64,000 bases of DNA, from NCBI GenBank assembly GCA_025370845.1, contig JAMXFF010000030.1:1-64000 (forward strand). Direction: 5' to 3'. A model generated the notes under the pieces. That model searched no databases and was not told where the DNA came from. It was given only the letters and a program-made list of their open reading frames with translations. A program made the translations under genes and the position numbers. Position 1 is the first letter of the stretch. Each line of letters starts with the position of its first letter. Source of the stretch: Laspinema palackyanum D2a. GTDB taxonomy: Bacteria; Cyanobacteriota; Cyanobacteriia; Cyanobacteriales; Laspinemataceae. Shown piece after piece: positions 29,719 to 38,578 of this stretch.

Positions 29719-30570
29719 ATGATGCAGCCAGAGGGCAAAAGGATCAAGGGTTTTTTGCTTGTTGTTGCCTTTTGCCTTTGGCCCTGGGGCCAAGTTGGGA
29801 ATGCGGCGGAATTGGCCGAAATTCAGCAACGGGGTCAATTGATTGTGGCGGTGAAAGATAATATCCGCCCAATGGGATTTAGAGAGGGCAGCGGCAATCT
29901 GCAAGGCTTTGAAATTGATATTGCGCGCCGGTTAGCCGAGGAGTTGCTGGGGAGTCCCGAAGCCGTGGAACTGGTCCCGGTGGAAAATAGCGATCGCCTT
30001 GCGGTGGTGATGTCCGGTGAAGTGGATCTGGCGATCGCCCGAGTGACGGCAACGCCATCGCGATCGCGGGTGGTTTATTTTAGTCCGCCCTACTACCTAG
30101 ATGGGGCCAAAATTATCACCCGAGACCCCTCAATCCGTCAACTCTCCGACCTAGCGGGTCAAGCGATCGCCGTTCTCAATGCCTCCAGTACCATTCCCCT
30201 GTTAGAATTTCGACTTCCCCAATCCCAGTTAATCCCCGTAGACTCTTACCAAGAGGCGCAACGGCTCCTCGAATCCGGTTCCGCCCGTGCCTTCGCTGCC
30301 GATGCCAGTATTTTGACCGGATGGGTGCAGCAATATCCCCAATACCGACTGCTGCCATTCCAGTTGTCTACTCAACCCCTGGCGGTGGTGATGCCGAAAG
30401 GATTGCAATATGCCCAACTGCACTCCCGAGTCAATCAGGCGATCGCCCAGTGGCATCAAGAAGGCTGGTTACAAAAACGGGCAGAATACTGGGGTTTACC
30501 CGTGGTGGAAGTCACCCCTGCTCGTCCCTGGAGTGAGAGTCAAAACCCCCTCCCTGAGCACTCAAGATAA
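29719..30570 (+). CDS. Periplasmic substrate-binding protein (SBP_bac_3 type)
   Basis: Amino-acid-type solute-binding protein. Hydrophobic N-terminal signal (GFLLVVAFCLWPWGQVGNAA, about residues 11-30), then LAEIQQRGQLIVAVKDNIRPMGF, GFEIDIARRLAEEL, GEVDLAIARVTATPSR and YFSPPYYL, the standard order for this family. GTG/ATG/ATG codons follow the rplT stop within 3 bp, so translation may be coupled to rplT. No permease or ATPase gene adjacent; either its partners are elsewhere or it acts as a sensor subunit. Confidence 0.85.
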   Translation: MMQPEGKRIKGFLLVVAFCLWPWGQVGNAAELAEIQQRGQLIVAVKDNIRPMGFREGSGNLQGFEIDIARRLAEELLGSPEAVELVPVENSDRLAVVMSGEVDLAIARVTATPSRSRVVYFSPPYYLDGAKIITRDPSIRQLSDLAGQAIAVLNASSTIPLLEFRLPQSQLIPVDSYQEAQRLLESGSARAFAADASILTGWVQQYPQYRLLPFQLSTQPLAVVMPKGLQYAQLHSRVNQAIAQWHQEGWLQKRAEYWGLPVVEVTPARPWSESQNPLPEHSR

Positions 30571-30629
30571 TCAAAATAATCAAGATAATCAAAATTCTAG
30601 GGCAGTTGAATCAGTCAATTTAAAACGGC

Positions 30630-31163
30630 ATGGATACCTCTCTTCCCCTTCTTTACCTCTCGATTTTGCTAGGATTACTCGGCGTTGCAGCTTGGGCAGT
30701 GGTGCGCCAAGTCCTCAGAACTCGCCAGATTGAACTCAACCTTTCTCGGTTGCAACAGACCCTTTCCAAAGACAAAGGAACCGCCGAACAATATTATGAA
30801 CTCGGCAGTATTTACTTGGATAAGCAACTCTATACCCAAGCCCTTGTTCAGTTCCAAAAGGCTTTAAAATGTAAAGCCCCCATTGATGAGGAAAGTAAAG
30901 CGCTCATCTATAATGCTTTAGGGTATAGCTATGCGGCATTGGAGCAGTACGACTTAGGGATTCGGCAATATAAAGATGCCTTAAAGTTGAATCCTGAATA
31001 TGTCACCGCCTGGAATAATCTCGCATTTGCTTTGGATCGCAAAGGATTAACCGCTCAGGCATTAGAAGCCTACGAAAAAGCCCAAGAACTCGACCCGAAC
31101 AATAAAACCGCCAATAAACGAGTGGCTTCCCTTCGCAAGCGACTACCCACGGCGACGTCATAA
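30630..31163 (+). CDS. ycf37: Ycf37-like TPR protein, photosystem I assembly
   Basis: 177 residues: one N-terminal membrane span (LLYLSILLGLLGVAAWAVV), the conserved RQVLRTRQIE..LSRLQ segment and three TPR units (EQYYELGSIYLDKQLYTQAL, ALIYNALGYSYAALEQYDLG, VTAWNNLAFALDRKG). The length and layout fit cyanobacterial/algal Ycf37, a thylakoid factor assisting PSI assembly or stability. Call rests on the N-terminal pattern; a generic TPR protein is the alternative. Confidence 0.72.
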   Translation: MDTSLPLLYLSILLGLLGVAAWAVVRQVLRTRQIELNLSRLQQTLSKDKGTAEQYYELGSIYLDKQLYTQALVQFQKALKCKAPIDEESKALIYNALGYSYAALEQYDLGIRQYKDALKLNPEYVTAWNNLAFALDRKGLTAQALEAYEKAQELDPNNKTANKRVASLRKRLPTATS

Positions 31164-31454
31164 ACGCGGCTGAGTCTAAGGCTAGAGGGGAGAGGGTCAA
31201 CGATGCCTCTCTCCCTTGGGAGGGTGATTTTCGCAACCTCCTCTCCCGTGGTTCGGCGGATCACTGGGGGATGAGCGAGAGCTCGGAGGGTTCACCGAGT
31301 CCAGGGCAGAAATATTTTTTTTTATTAAAAGAAACCATACTTTGGAAGGTCTCCTATAGAAAAAGGGTACGTTATGATCTCCACAAGTGCCGTGTAAATC
31401 AGTCCCCGTTAAGGGAAAAGATTATTTAACCTTGCTCGGTTTGGAGAATCATTC

Positions 31455-31856
31455 ATGACCAACGTACCATCGAATCATAGCCCCCTGTACCGGAACGCCC
31501 TCGAACCCCTTGTGGTTGAAGAATCACAACGGCAGTTGCGGCAACTCCCGCCGAAAATGCTGGGGTCTCTCAAGCCTGAGCGAGTTTTAGCTCAGGTTGT
31601 GGCTTATGCCCTGAATCGACTCCCGGCTTTGTATGCTACAAGCGATCGCGGCTGGCAATTTCAACAACATCAGGCCCAAAAATTAAGGCCCCAAATTGTG
31701 ATGGCCGTCCGTCAAGGATTTGCTGCGGTTCAACGGGACCCGCTGACCCCGGTTTGGAATGACGCTCCTGAACCGGAACCGGAAGCCTCTGATACTAATG
31801 AAAAGCGTGCACAAGCTAGACGCCGGATTGCTTCATACCGCTCTTTAAATGGTTAA
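31455..31856 (+). CDS. ComFB-family protein (c-di-nucleotide receptor type)
   Basis: 133 residues. Core NALEPLVVEESQRQLRQLP, LKPERVLAQVVAYALNRLPALYATSDRGW is the ComFB ('late competence development') pattern with the conserved Y-A-LNRLPP-Y and GW residues. Family members in cyanobacteria have been shown to bind c-di-GMP (CdgR) and related nucleotides and to influence cell size, motility and competence. C-terminal about 35 residues are acidic then basic linker. Single gene. Confidence 0.85.
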   Translation: MTNVPSNHSPLYRNALEPLVVEESQRQLRQLPPKMLGSLKPERVLAQVVAYALNRLPALYATSDRGWQFQQHQAQKLRPQIVMAVRQGFAAVQRDPLTPVWNDAPEPEPEASDTNEKRAQARRRIASYRSLNG

Positions 31857-32559
31857 AAACCCGAGCAATCGAAGGGAATAAGCGTGAGATTTTAACTTCA
31901 TAAATTCCTCGGGGAATTGGTAAAAAGGAAGAGTGTATTCAGCAAAAAATTAAAAAATTGGGGAAGTGGATTGAGTGGCGATCAGCCTACCGCATAGCTA
32001 AGCGCTTACGGCGCCTGGGGTCATCTATTAGGGGTAGATAAATAATTCACGATGATGACGAATTGAAGTGAGTTTTTATTCAGGTGAAATGACTATTTGC
32101 AACTCCGGATCAATTTTTGGTGCATCTGAATCCGGCGATCGCGCAGTTTCTCCCGCTCTACAACCGGCCCTACAAGCGGCCGTACAACGCTTTCGGCATA
32201 TCCCCCCTTCATCTCAAACTCTTGATACTCTGGGCTTAAAACCCCAGTGGAGAGCCAACAGAATTTCTATCCAGGGATAGAGGAAAGCCTGAGCATCCTA
32301 ACAATAGCTTTGTGGTATTATAACAGGAAACGGGATCGGAACTTTCGCCAGAGATAGGGACTAGATAAAAGTCTCTCAATTCTCAACCGGGGAGAGGAGC
32401 GATCAAGCAGTAGATAAAAATCAAAGTAGCTCTTAAAACTCCAGATTCGCCAAGAGTTTGCCTAAGCATAGCTGGAATCATCCCCTTACCCATCGAAACC
32501 GACCTCAAAAGTCAGTCAAAAAATGTCAGGCCAACCCATCATAAACAGATAAACTACTC
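31857..32559. other. Intergenic; only a doubtful 70-residue frame
   Basis: 703 bp upstream of the histidine kinase. A frame at 32068-32280 (70 codons, GTG or internal ATG at 32089) has ordinary composition but no recognisable domain and a weak ribosome site; I do not call it a gene. Purine-rich leader (GGGGAGAGGAGCG, 32390-32402) before the kinase. Confidence 0.4.
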
Positions 32560-35214
32560 ATGAGATCGGACCTATCCTGGAAATCGGCAGGCTCGCGCCG
32601 GACATGGATCCCGTATTTCGTGTTAGTCGTAACATTGCTGCTGACTGCTCTGGCCTCTTATACCGTTGACCGAACGTCCCAATCTAAAGAGCGGTTGCGA
32701 TTCCAGAATGCCATCGAGCGGACGACTGACAGCATAGAGAAGCGGCTTGACACTTACCTGGCCTTACTGCGTGGCGGGAGGGGATTATTTGCAGCGAATC
32801 AAACGGTTAGTCGGGAGCAATTCCATCAGTTTATTGATAATTTGGAACTTCCACAACGGTATCCGGGAATCCAGGGGATTGGGTTTTCCCTGCGCGTCAA
32901 TCCGGAAGAAACCGAGAGGATCCGGGCGGAAATCCAAACCTATAATCCAGGACGTTTGGCGATTACCCCAGAGTATGAGCGGTCGGAATATCATGCGATT
33001 TTATATCTGGAACCGTTAGATGCCAGGAACCGAGGGGCGATCGGATACGATATGTTCACTGAACCCGTGCGTCGGACGGCAATGGAACGGGCGAGGGATA
33101 CCGGGGTGGCGGCAGCATCGGGTCCGGTGATGTTGGTGCAGGAGGTTGAGGATGAATACAAACAAGCCGGTTTTCTGATTTATCTGCCGATTTATAGCAC
33201 GGGCGGCATCCCTGAGAGTGTTGACGATCGCCGATCGCAATTGTTGGGCTTTATGTACAGTCCCTTTCGCGCTGATAATCTCCTCATGGGAATTTTCGCC
33301 AAGGAACAATATCCCACGGTAGATTTTGAAATTTATGACGGAACTGTGCTCAACCCCGAATTTTTACTGCATTCCTCCCAGCGATACCAAGGAAGAAATA
33401 GCCAATCTCATCGCCCCAGATTTCGGGGAATGCGAACCCTGGATGTGGCGGGACGAACTTGGACGATCGCCTTTGTCTCCACCCCAGAATTCGACCAACT
33501 CTCCGGTAGAAATCTGGTCCCCTATATCTTTGTCAGTGGACTGCTGATCGCTTCTATCTTATTTTTCGTAACGCGATCGCAAACCCAAGCTCGTTATGCA
33601 GCCGAACGAGTCGCCATGCAACTGCGCGCCTCCCAAACTGCTCTGAAGGAAAGCGAATTTCGACTACGCCGCCTCGTGGATGCCAATATTATCGGCATCA
33701 TTATTCACGATACCCAAGGCAACATTGTCGAAGCTAATGATGCCTTTCTCAACCTTTTGGGATACTCCAATACCTCTGTCTCGGAAGTGAATTGGTGGGA
33801 CATTACCCCCTTGGAATATCGCCCTGCCGATGAAGAGGCGATCGCTGAAATGAAAGCCACCGGGTCTCATCCTCCCTTCGAGAAAGAATATATCCGCCAA
33901 GATGGCACAAGAGTTCCCGTCCTCCAAGGCACCGCCTATTTGGGCGGTACAGACGAATTGGCCGTGAGTTTTGTCCTCGACTTGAGCGAAAATAAACAAG
34001 CCCAGCTTTCTCTAAAAAATTCTGAAACCCGTTTCCGCACCTTAATCGAGCAGTCTCCCTTAAGCACCCAAATTCTCTCCCCCGAGGGTCAGACACTCCA
34101 GGTAAACCGCGCCTGGGAAGAACTCTGGGGCATCACCTTAGCCGAACTGGGAAATTACAATATTCTCCAGGATCAGCAACTCGTGGAAAAAGGCATCATG
34201 CCTTATATCAAAAAAGCTTTCGAGGGAGAAGGCGTCGCCATTCCAGCCGTCCGCTATGAACTCCATAAAACCTTACCCGAGACTGTTTCAGATCCCATGA
34301 AGGAGCATTGGGTTCAAGCCTATATGTATCCCGTCAAGGATCGCGACGGCAATATTCGCCAACTGGTAATCGTTCATGAAGACATCACAGAACGCCAGAA
34401 TTTAGAGGCACAATTGGCGGCACGGGCTGAACAACTCGCCCAAGCCAATCGCATGAAAGATGAGTTCCTAGCTACCTTATCTCATGAATTGCGAACCCCT
34501 TTGAATTCTATGCTGGGGTGGAGTCAGTTGTTGCAAATGCGGAAATTAGATCTGACCACCACTGGACGAGCTTTAGAAAGCATTGAGCGCAATACTAAGG
34601 CACTGACTCAATTAATTGAGGATTTGTTGGATGTTTCGCGGATGATGACGGGTCAGTTTCGGATTCAAGTGCGTCCTGTAGACTTGACTGCACCGATTGA
34701 AAATGCGATCGCCTCGGTGCAACCGGCAGCGGATGCTAAAAAAATTTCCATTTGCGCGGCTTTTGCACCCGAAGTCACCCTAGTTGCCGGAGATCCAGTG
34801 CGCTTACAGCAGTTGGTGTGGAATCTGTTGTCCAATGCGATTAAGTTTACGGGCACGGGGGGACGGGTGGATGTGGTTTTACAAGGCGATCGCACGAGAG
34901 CTCAAATTATTGTTCGGGACACGGGTTCAGGGATTGCACCGGAGTTTTTACCCTATCTCTTTGAACGATTTCGCCAAGCGGATAGCGCGATTACCCGATC
35001 GCATGGGGGTCTTGGCATGGGATTGGCGATCGTCCGCCATTTAGTTGAACTCCACGGGGGCACGATCGCCGCTGAAAGTCCCGGACTCGGCCAAGGTTCC
35101 ACCTTTATTGTCACCCTCCCCAAAGAGGCGATTCTCGTTCCGAGACGCTTCGCGAACGAGCCTTCCCAAGAGGGCCTGTCTGGGGAAATTTTCAGGACCT
35201 CCGACGGCTTCTAA
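32560..35214 (+). CDS. CHASE-PAS-PAS sensor histidine kinase
   Basis: Membrane sensor, 884 residues. TM1 (YFVLVVTLLLTALASYTV, 20-37), periplasmic CHASE domain (about 60-300; FQNAIERTTDSIEKRL..YPGIQGIGFSLRV), TM2 (YIFVSGLLIASILFFVT), two PAS domains (about 365-485 and 490-620). HisKA follows with phospho-acceptor His642 in LSHELRTPLNSMLG, then HATPase_c with N-box NLLSNAIKF, G1 DTGSGIA and G2 GGLGMGLAIV. The end after LPKEAILVPRRF is a non-conserved tail. No response regulator adjacent. Confidence 0.92.
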   Translation: MRSDLSWKSAGSRRTWIPYFVLVVTLLLTALASYTVDRTSQSKERLRFQNAIERTTDSIEKRLDTYLALLRGGRGLFAANQTVSREQFHQFIDNLELPQRYPGIQGIGFSLRVNPEETERIRAEIQTYNPGRLAITPEYERSEYHAILYLEPLDARNRGAIGYDMFTEPVRRTAMERARDTGVAAASGPVMLVQEVEDEYKQAGFLIYLPIYSTGGIPESVDDRRSQLLGFMYSPFRADNLLMGIFAKEQYPTVDFEIYDGTVLNPEFLLHSSQRYQGRNSQSHRPRFRGMRTLDVAGRTWTIAFVSTPEFDQLSGRNLVPYIFVSGLLIASILFFVTRSQTQARYAAERVAMQLRASQTALKESEFRLRRLVDANIIGIIIHDTQGNIVEANDAFLNLLGYSNTSVSEVNWWDITPLEYRPADEEAIAEMKATGSHPPFEKEYIRQDGTRVPVLQGTAYLGGTDELAVSFVLDLSENKQAQLSLKNSETRFRTLIEQSPLSTQILSPEGQTLQVNRAWEELWGITLAELGNYNILQDQQLVEKGIMPYIKKAFEGEGVAIPAVRYELHKTLPETVSDPMKEHWVQAYMYPVKDRDGNIRQLVIVHEDITERQNLEAQLAARAEQLAQANRMKDEFLATLSHELRTPLNSMLGWSQLLQMRKLDLTTTGRALESIERNTKALTQLIEDLLDVSRMMTGQFRIQVRPVDLTAPIENAIASVQPAADAKKISICAAFAPEVTLVAGDPVRLQQLVWNLLSNAIKFTGTGGRVDVVLQGDRTRAQIIVRDTGSGIAPEFLPYLFERFRQADSAITRSHGGLGMGLAIVRHLVELHGGTIAAESPGLGQGSTFIVTLPKEAILVPRRFANEPSQEGLSGEIFRTSDGF

Positions 35215-35257
35215 ACAAAAATTACCCGGTCCTGAACTCTACTAGGCTTCTGCGAGG

Positions 35258-36493
35258 TTACCGCAACAGCAGAATCACCGTTTGCAATAACCCGATCGCC
35301 ACCCCGAGGATGCCGCCTAAATTGACGATCGCCTGCAATTCACTTTTGACAATACCTTGAATCGCACCTTCGAGTTCTTCGGCTGAAGTATTCCGCACCC
35401 GTTCCACAATCACGCGATCGATATTCATAATCGGAATCGCTTTGGCAACCAGGGTTTCTAAATCTCGTTCCAAATACCGTTCTAAAATTAACGCTAATTC
35501 TTTACTGACCAATCCTAACGAGGCATTCACCACCGAAGACGCTTGGAGACGCTTGAGAATTAAATTCGCCACATTTTCCCAATTCACCGAATGAGTTAAC
35601 CCCTGAATTAAGTCTCCCCCGCGCGTTTGGACATAAGTGCGGATACTTTCTTTGAGGGTTTTTCTCAGTTGGCGAACCGTAGAGACGGGTAAATTTTGCA
35701 GGGAAACATTATGCAACCATTCCTGCAAACGAGCGGGTATCCCCAAGGTTTTGATTAATTCCGCAATCCGAGCATTAGCATCTTCTTTTTCGTCTAGGCA
35801 AAAGGTCCGCAGACGGGTGAGGGTGTTCCGCAATCCCAGTAAATTGGCAACCACCCAGTAGGTCCCGCTACTTTTCTCGCGAAACCCCTCATCGATCGCC
35901 GTAATATTGCGATCGGTCAGAAAATCAACCAAGGTTTGCCGCACCACATCCGGAGGCAGAACCGCCGTGAGTAACCAGTCAGACAGTTGCTGGGCTTGAT
36001 TTTCGGTCAGTTGAAACTCCAGCAGCACCAGGTCGAAAATTTGGTTAATCTGGGGTTCTAGGAAATTTTCTGATCGGGCTAGAACTCGAATCATGCGCGG
36101 GAAGGATTCTCCCAACAAATCCCGCAGGATACCGGAGAGGATTTTAGCGGTTTTCTGCTCCGTATCGGATTTGAGTTGGGTGAGTGCCAGTTCCAGTAAC
36201 CACTGAATCGCCGCCTGGATTCGTTCGGTTTCCAGCAGTCGTTTGGCCAACTTTTGCAACTCGCTGGGGGTGAGCAGAGACCCCATAATCGTAGCAGCAA
36301 TCCGTTCGGCTAATCGTTCTTGGTTGCGGGGAATCAAACCCGGGGTAAACGGAATTCGCCGTCCCTTGAAAGAATAGGCACGGTAGGGACGGAATAGCAT
36401 TTTAATGGCTAAATCGTTGGTGAAATAACCAATAATTCCCCCGGCGATCGGGGGTAAAATGTAAGGCCAAAGAGACAAGAGATCCATTCGCAA
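35258..36493 (-). CDS. DUF445 family membrane protein
   Basis: 411 residues. N-terminal membrane segment [21 protein letters not shown], then [24 protein letters not shown], the hallmark of DUF445/YheB proteins, a long helical middle and a C-terminal membrane span [19 protein letters not shown]. Function unknown. Convergent with the kinase gene, 43 bp apart. Confidence 0.88.
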   Translation of the reverse strand: MRMDLLSLWPYILPPIAGGIIGYFTNDLAIKMLFRPYRAYSFKGRRIPFTPGLIPRNQERLAERIAATIMGSLLTPSELQKLAKRLLETERIQAAIQWLLELALTQLKSDTEQKTAKILSGILRDLLGESFPRMIRVLARSENFLEPQINQIFDLVLLEFQLTENQAQQLSDWLLTAVLPPDVVRQTLVDFLTDRNITAIDEGFREKSSGTYWVVANLLGLRNTLTRLRTFCLDEKEDANARIAELIKTLGIPARLQEWLHNVSLQNLPVSTVRQLRKTLKESIRTYVQTRGGDLIQGLTHSVNWENVANLILKRLQASSVVNASLGLVSKELALILERYLERDLETLVAKAIPIMNIDRVIVERVRNTSAEELEGAIQGIVKSELQAIVNLGGILGVAIGLLQTVILLLR

Positions 36494-36564
36494 TTCAGCG
36501 TTTCCTCGTTAAGCATCGCGGGTTAACGGGTAACGGTGAATGGTTAACCCCTCATCCTCAACAC

Positions 36565-37296
36565 TCAACTGAGACGTTTAGTGACGACTAATACTCCCAT
36601 GATGCCACCTGCAATGGGGTAATGTGTGGCTTGGGCGAATCCGGCTTGGTGTGCCAGTCGGATTTGTTCGGGTCCTTGGGGGAATTTTTCCAGACTGGGG
36701 AGGATGTAGGCATATTCATCCTGGAGTCCATTGGCCGTGGCAACGGGGACGACGATGGTTTGAAGTATCCACTGCTGAACGCCGTTGAGGGTGGGATTGC
36801 TGGGGCGATGGAAGTCCAAAATGGCTGCGGTTGCACCGGGTTTAAGGACGCGATGGAGTTCTTGCAGACTCATAAGAATATCGGTGACGTTCCGCAATCC
36901 GTATCCCATTGTCGCTGCATCAAAAAAGTTGTCGGCAAAGGGGAGATTGAGGGCGTCTGCTTCGATCCATTGGATGTGGGTTCGGGGGGGATAATGGGTT
37001 TCCCCTCGCTGACGGGCGATTTCCAGTTGAGCACAGGAGAAATCTACGCCGAATACCTGTCCGGTTTTGCCGACTCGTTCCCCCAGCAATTGGGCGAGGT
37101 CCCCACTGCCACAGCACAAATCTAAGCAGGTATCACCAGCACTGGCTTGACTCCATTTGACGGTCATCAATTTCCAGATCCGGTGCTGTCCCAGACTTAA
37201 CCAATCGTTGAGGCGATCGTAAACGGGGGCGATGCGGTTAAAGAGGGCTTGAATGCGATCGGCTTCTGGGGTTGTTTCAACAGCAGGAGGGGTCAT
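36565..37296 (-). CDS. menG: Demethylphylloquinone/demethylmenaquinone methyltransferase
   Basis: SAM-dependent C-methyltransferase of the UbiE/MenG family, performing the last methylation of phylloquinone, the PSI A1 cofactor. Visible: NRIAPVYDRLNDWLSLGQHR, SAM motif LDLCCGSGDLAQLLG, GYGLRNVTD and LHRVLKPGA. Start placed at MTPPAVETT (243 residues); a six-codon longer frame exists. Overlaps the REC-GAF gene by 4 bp, so the two are translationally coupled. Confidence 0.93.
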   Translation of the reverse strand: MTPPAVETTPEADRIQALFNRIAPVYDRLNDWLSLGQHRIWKLMTVKWSQASAGDTCLDLCCGSGDLAQLLGERVGKTGQVFGVDFSCAQLEIARQRGETHYPPRTHIQWIEADALNLPFADNFFDAATMGYGLRNVTDILMSLQELHRVLKPGATAAILDFHRPSNPTLNGVQQWILQTIVVPVATANGLQDEYAYILPSLEKFPQGPEQIRLAHQAGFAQATHYPIAGGIMGVLVVTKRLS

Positions 37297-38240
37297 GGAT
37301 GATATCGAGTACAAGTTAGGGCCAGGGCCACCTGTTGGGCGGATAGATGCAAGAGTTCGAGTTCATCCTCGCGCAGGATAGAGGGTTCTTTCCATTGCAG
37401 GGATAAGACGGCGATTTGCTCGTTGCGGTAATCAATGGGGATGGCGAGATGAGCTTGGATCCCACAACTTTGGTAGTGGGGGACTTGGGCGAGAGTGGGG
37501 TCTTTGCCAATATCGACGGCGATCTGAACATTTCCCGAGGCGATCGCCTCGGCAATCAACGGGTCATCCTGCAACCAGTTCTCGACACTGCCATCTTTAC
37601 TGTAGGAGCTTTGGGCCTCAGTTAAAGCATTTTTCTCCACCAACTGTAAAATACAGTAATCCGGAGAAAAGTTTTCCCCAAATGCTTGAGCCAAGGGGGG
37701 TAGACAAGCCTCTAAACTCTTGGCAGAGCGAGCAACGCCTACAATGGTCATCAGCAGATTGGTTTGCGCTTGAGCGCGTCTGAGTTCCTCGGTTCGTTGT
37801 TTGAGGAGTTCGTAGGTTTCTGCCGCCCGTTGAACTACGGTTTTGAGTTCATTGGGGTCCCACGGTTTAGTAATGTATTTATAGACTTGTCCGGAGTTGA
37901 TGGCTTCAACGAGATCTTCAATATCGGTGAATCCAGTCAAGATAATCCGCACGGTATTGGGAAACTGGGGGACCGTTTTACTGAGAAACTCGGTTCCCTT
38001 CATTTCCGGCATCCGCTGATCGGAGATGATCACCGCGACTTCCCCTTCTTGAGAGAGGATTTCTAAAGCACTGGCTCCACTATCGGCTTTAAGGACCTGA
38101 AACTCTCGCCGGAACGTGCGATAGAGCAAATCCAGGTTATCTGGTTCATCATCGACGACCAGCATTTTCGGTTTTTTTCTTCGCTCTCGACTTTTCAATT
38201 GACTCTTGATGTTATCTAGTTCAGGGATTGCGTTATCCAT
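37293..38240 (-). CDS. Response regulator with GAF domain (REC-GAF)
   Basis: 315 residues from MDNAIPELDNIK. Receiver at 24-145 with acidic pocket VVDDEPD (30-32), phospho-acceptor Asp74 in IISDQRMPEMKG, and conserved Lys in YITKPWDP. A coiled linker (TYELLKQRTEELRRAQAQ) leads to a GAF-type domain (about 165-310). No DNA-binding or enzyme output, so it probably acts through protein contacts. Overlaps menG by 4 bp. An in-frame ATG 18 codons upstream is possible but less likely. Confidence 0.88.
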   Translation of the reverse strand: MDNAIPELDNIKSQLKSRERRKKPKMLVVDDEPDNLDLLYRTFRREFQVLKADSGASALEILSQEGEVAVIISDQRMPEMKGTEFLSKTVPQFPNTVRIILTGFTDIEDLVEAINSGQVYKYITKPWDPNELKTVVQRAAETYELLKQRTEELRRAQAQTNLLMTIVGVARSAKSLEACLPPLAQAFGENFSPDYCILQLVEKNALTEAQSSYSKDGSVENWLQDDPLIAEAIASGNVQIAVDIGKDPTLAQVPHYQSCGIQAHLAIPIDYRNEQIAVLSLQWKEPSILREDELELLHLSAQQVALALTCTRYHP

Positions 38241-38578
38241 AACACTACAATAAACTCCTTTCGCCCCACCGTCTGAGTAACCACCCTCAATCAATAGTAC
38301 CCAATCTGGGTAGGGGGGTTAGAACATTCCCGGGAAAAGTTGCGATCGCCTGGGGGTCAGTCCCTCTTGAGTGCGCTAATCCCCTGATTTTTCCTAGGGT
38401 TACCCGTTTTTCCTCGGGTTGCTTACGCCTGTGCCCACCCCTGATCGGGATCCCTTGGCTGGATTCCGCTTCTGGGTGAGCAGGGGTAAGCAGGGGCGAT
38501 CGGCTAAAATCCCAAGTCCTCACTTTCTCCACCGAACCAAATGCTAGACTAATAAATTGACCCTTACTCGTCATGCTT

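Noticed and set aside
32068..32280. 70-codon frame upstream of the CHASE kinase
   Set aside because: No domain, weak ribosome site; kept only as a remark on the gap.
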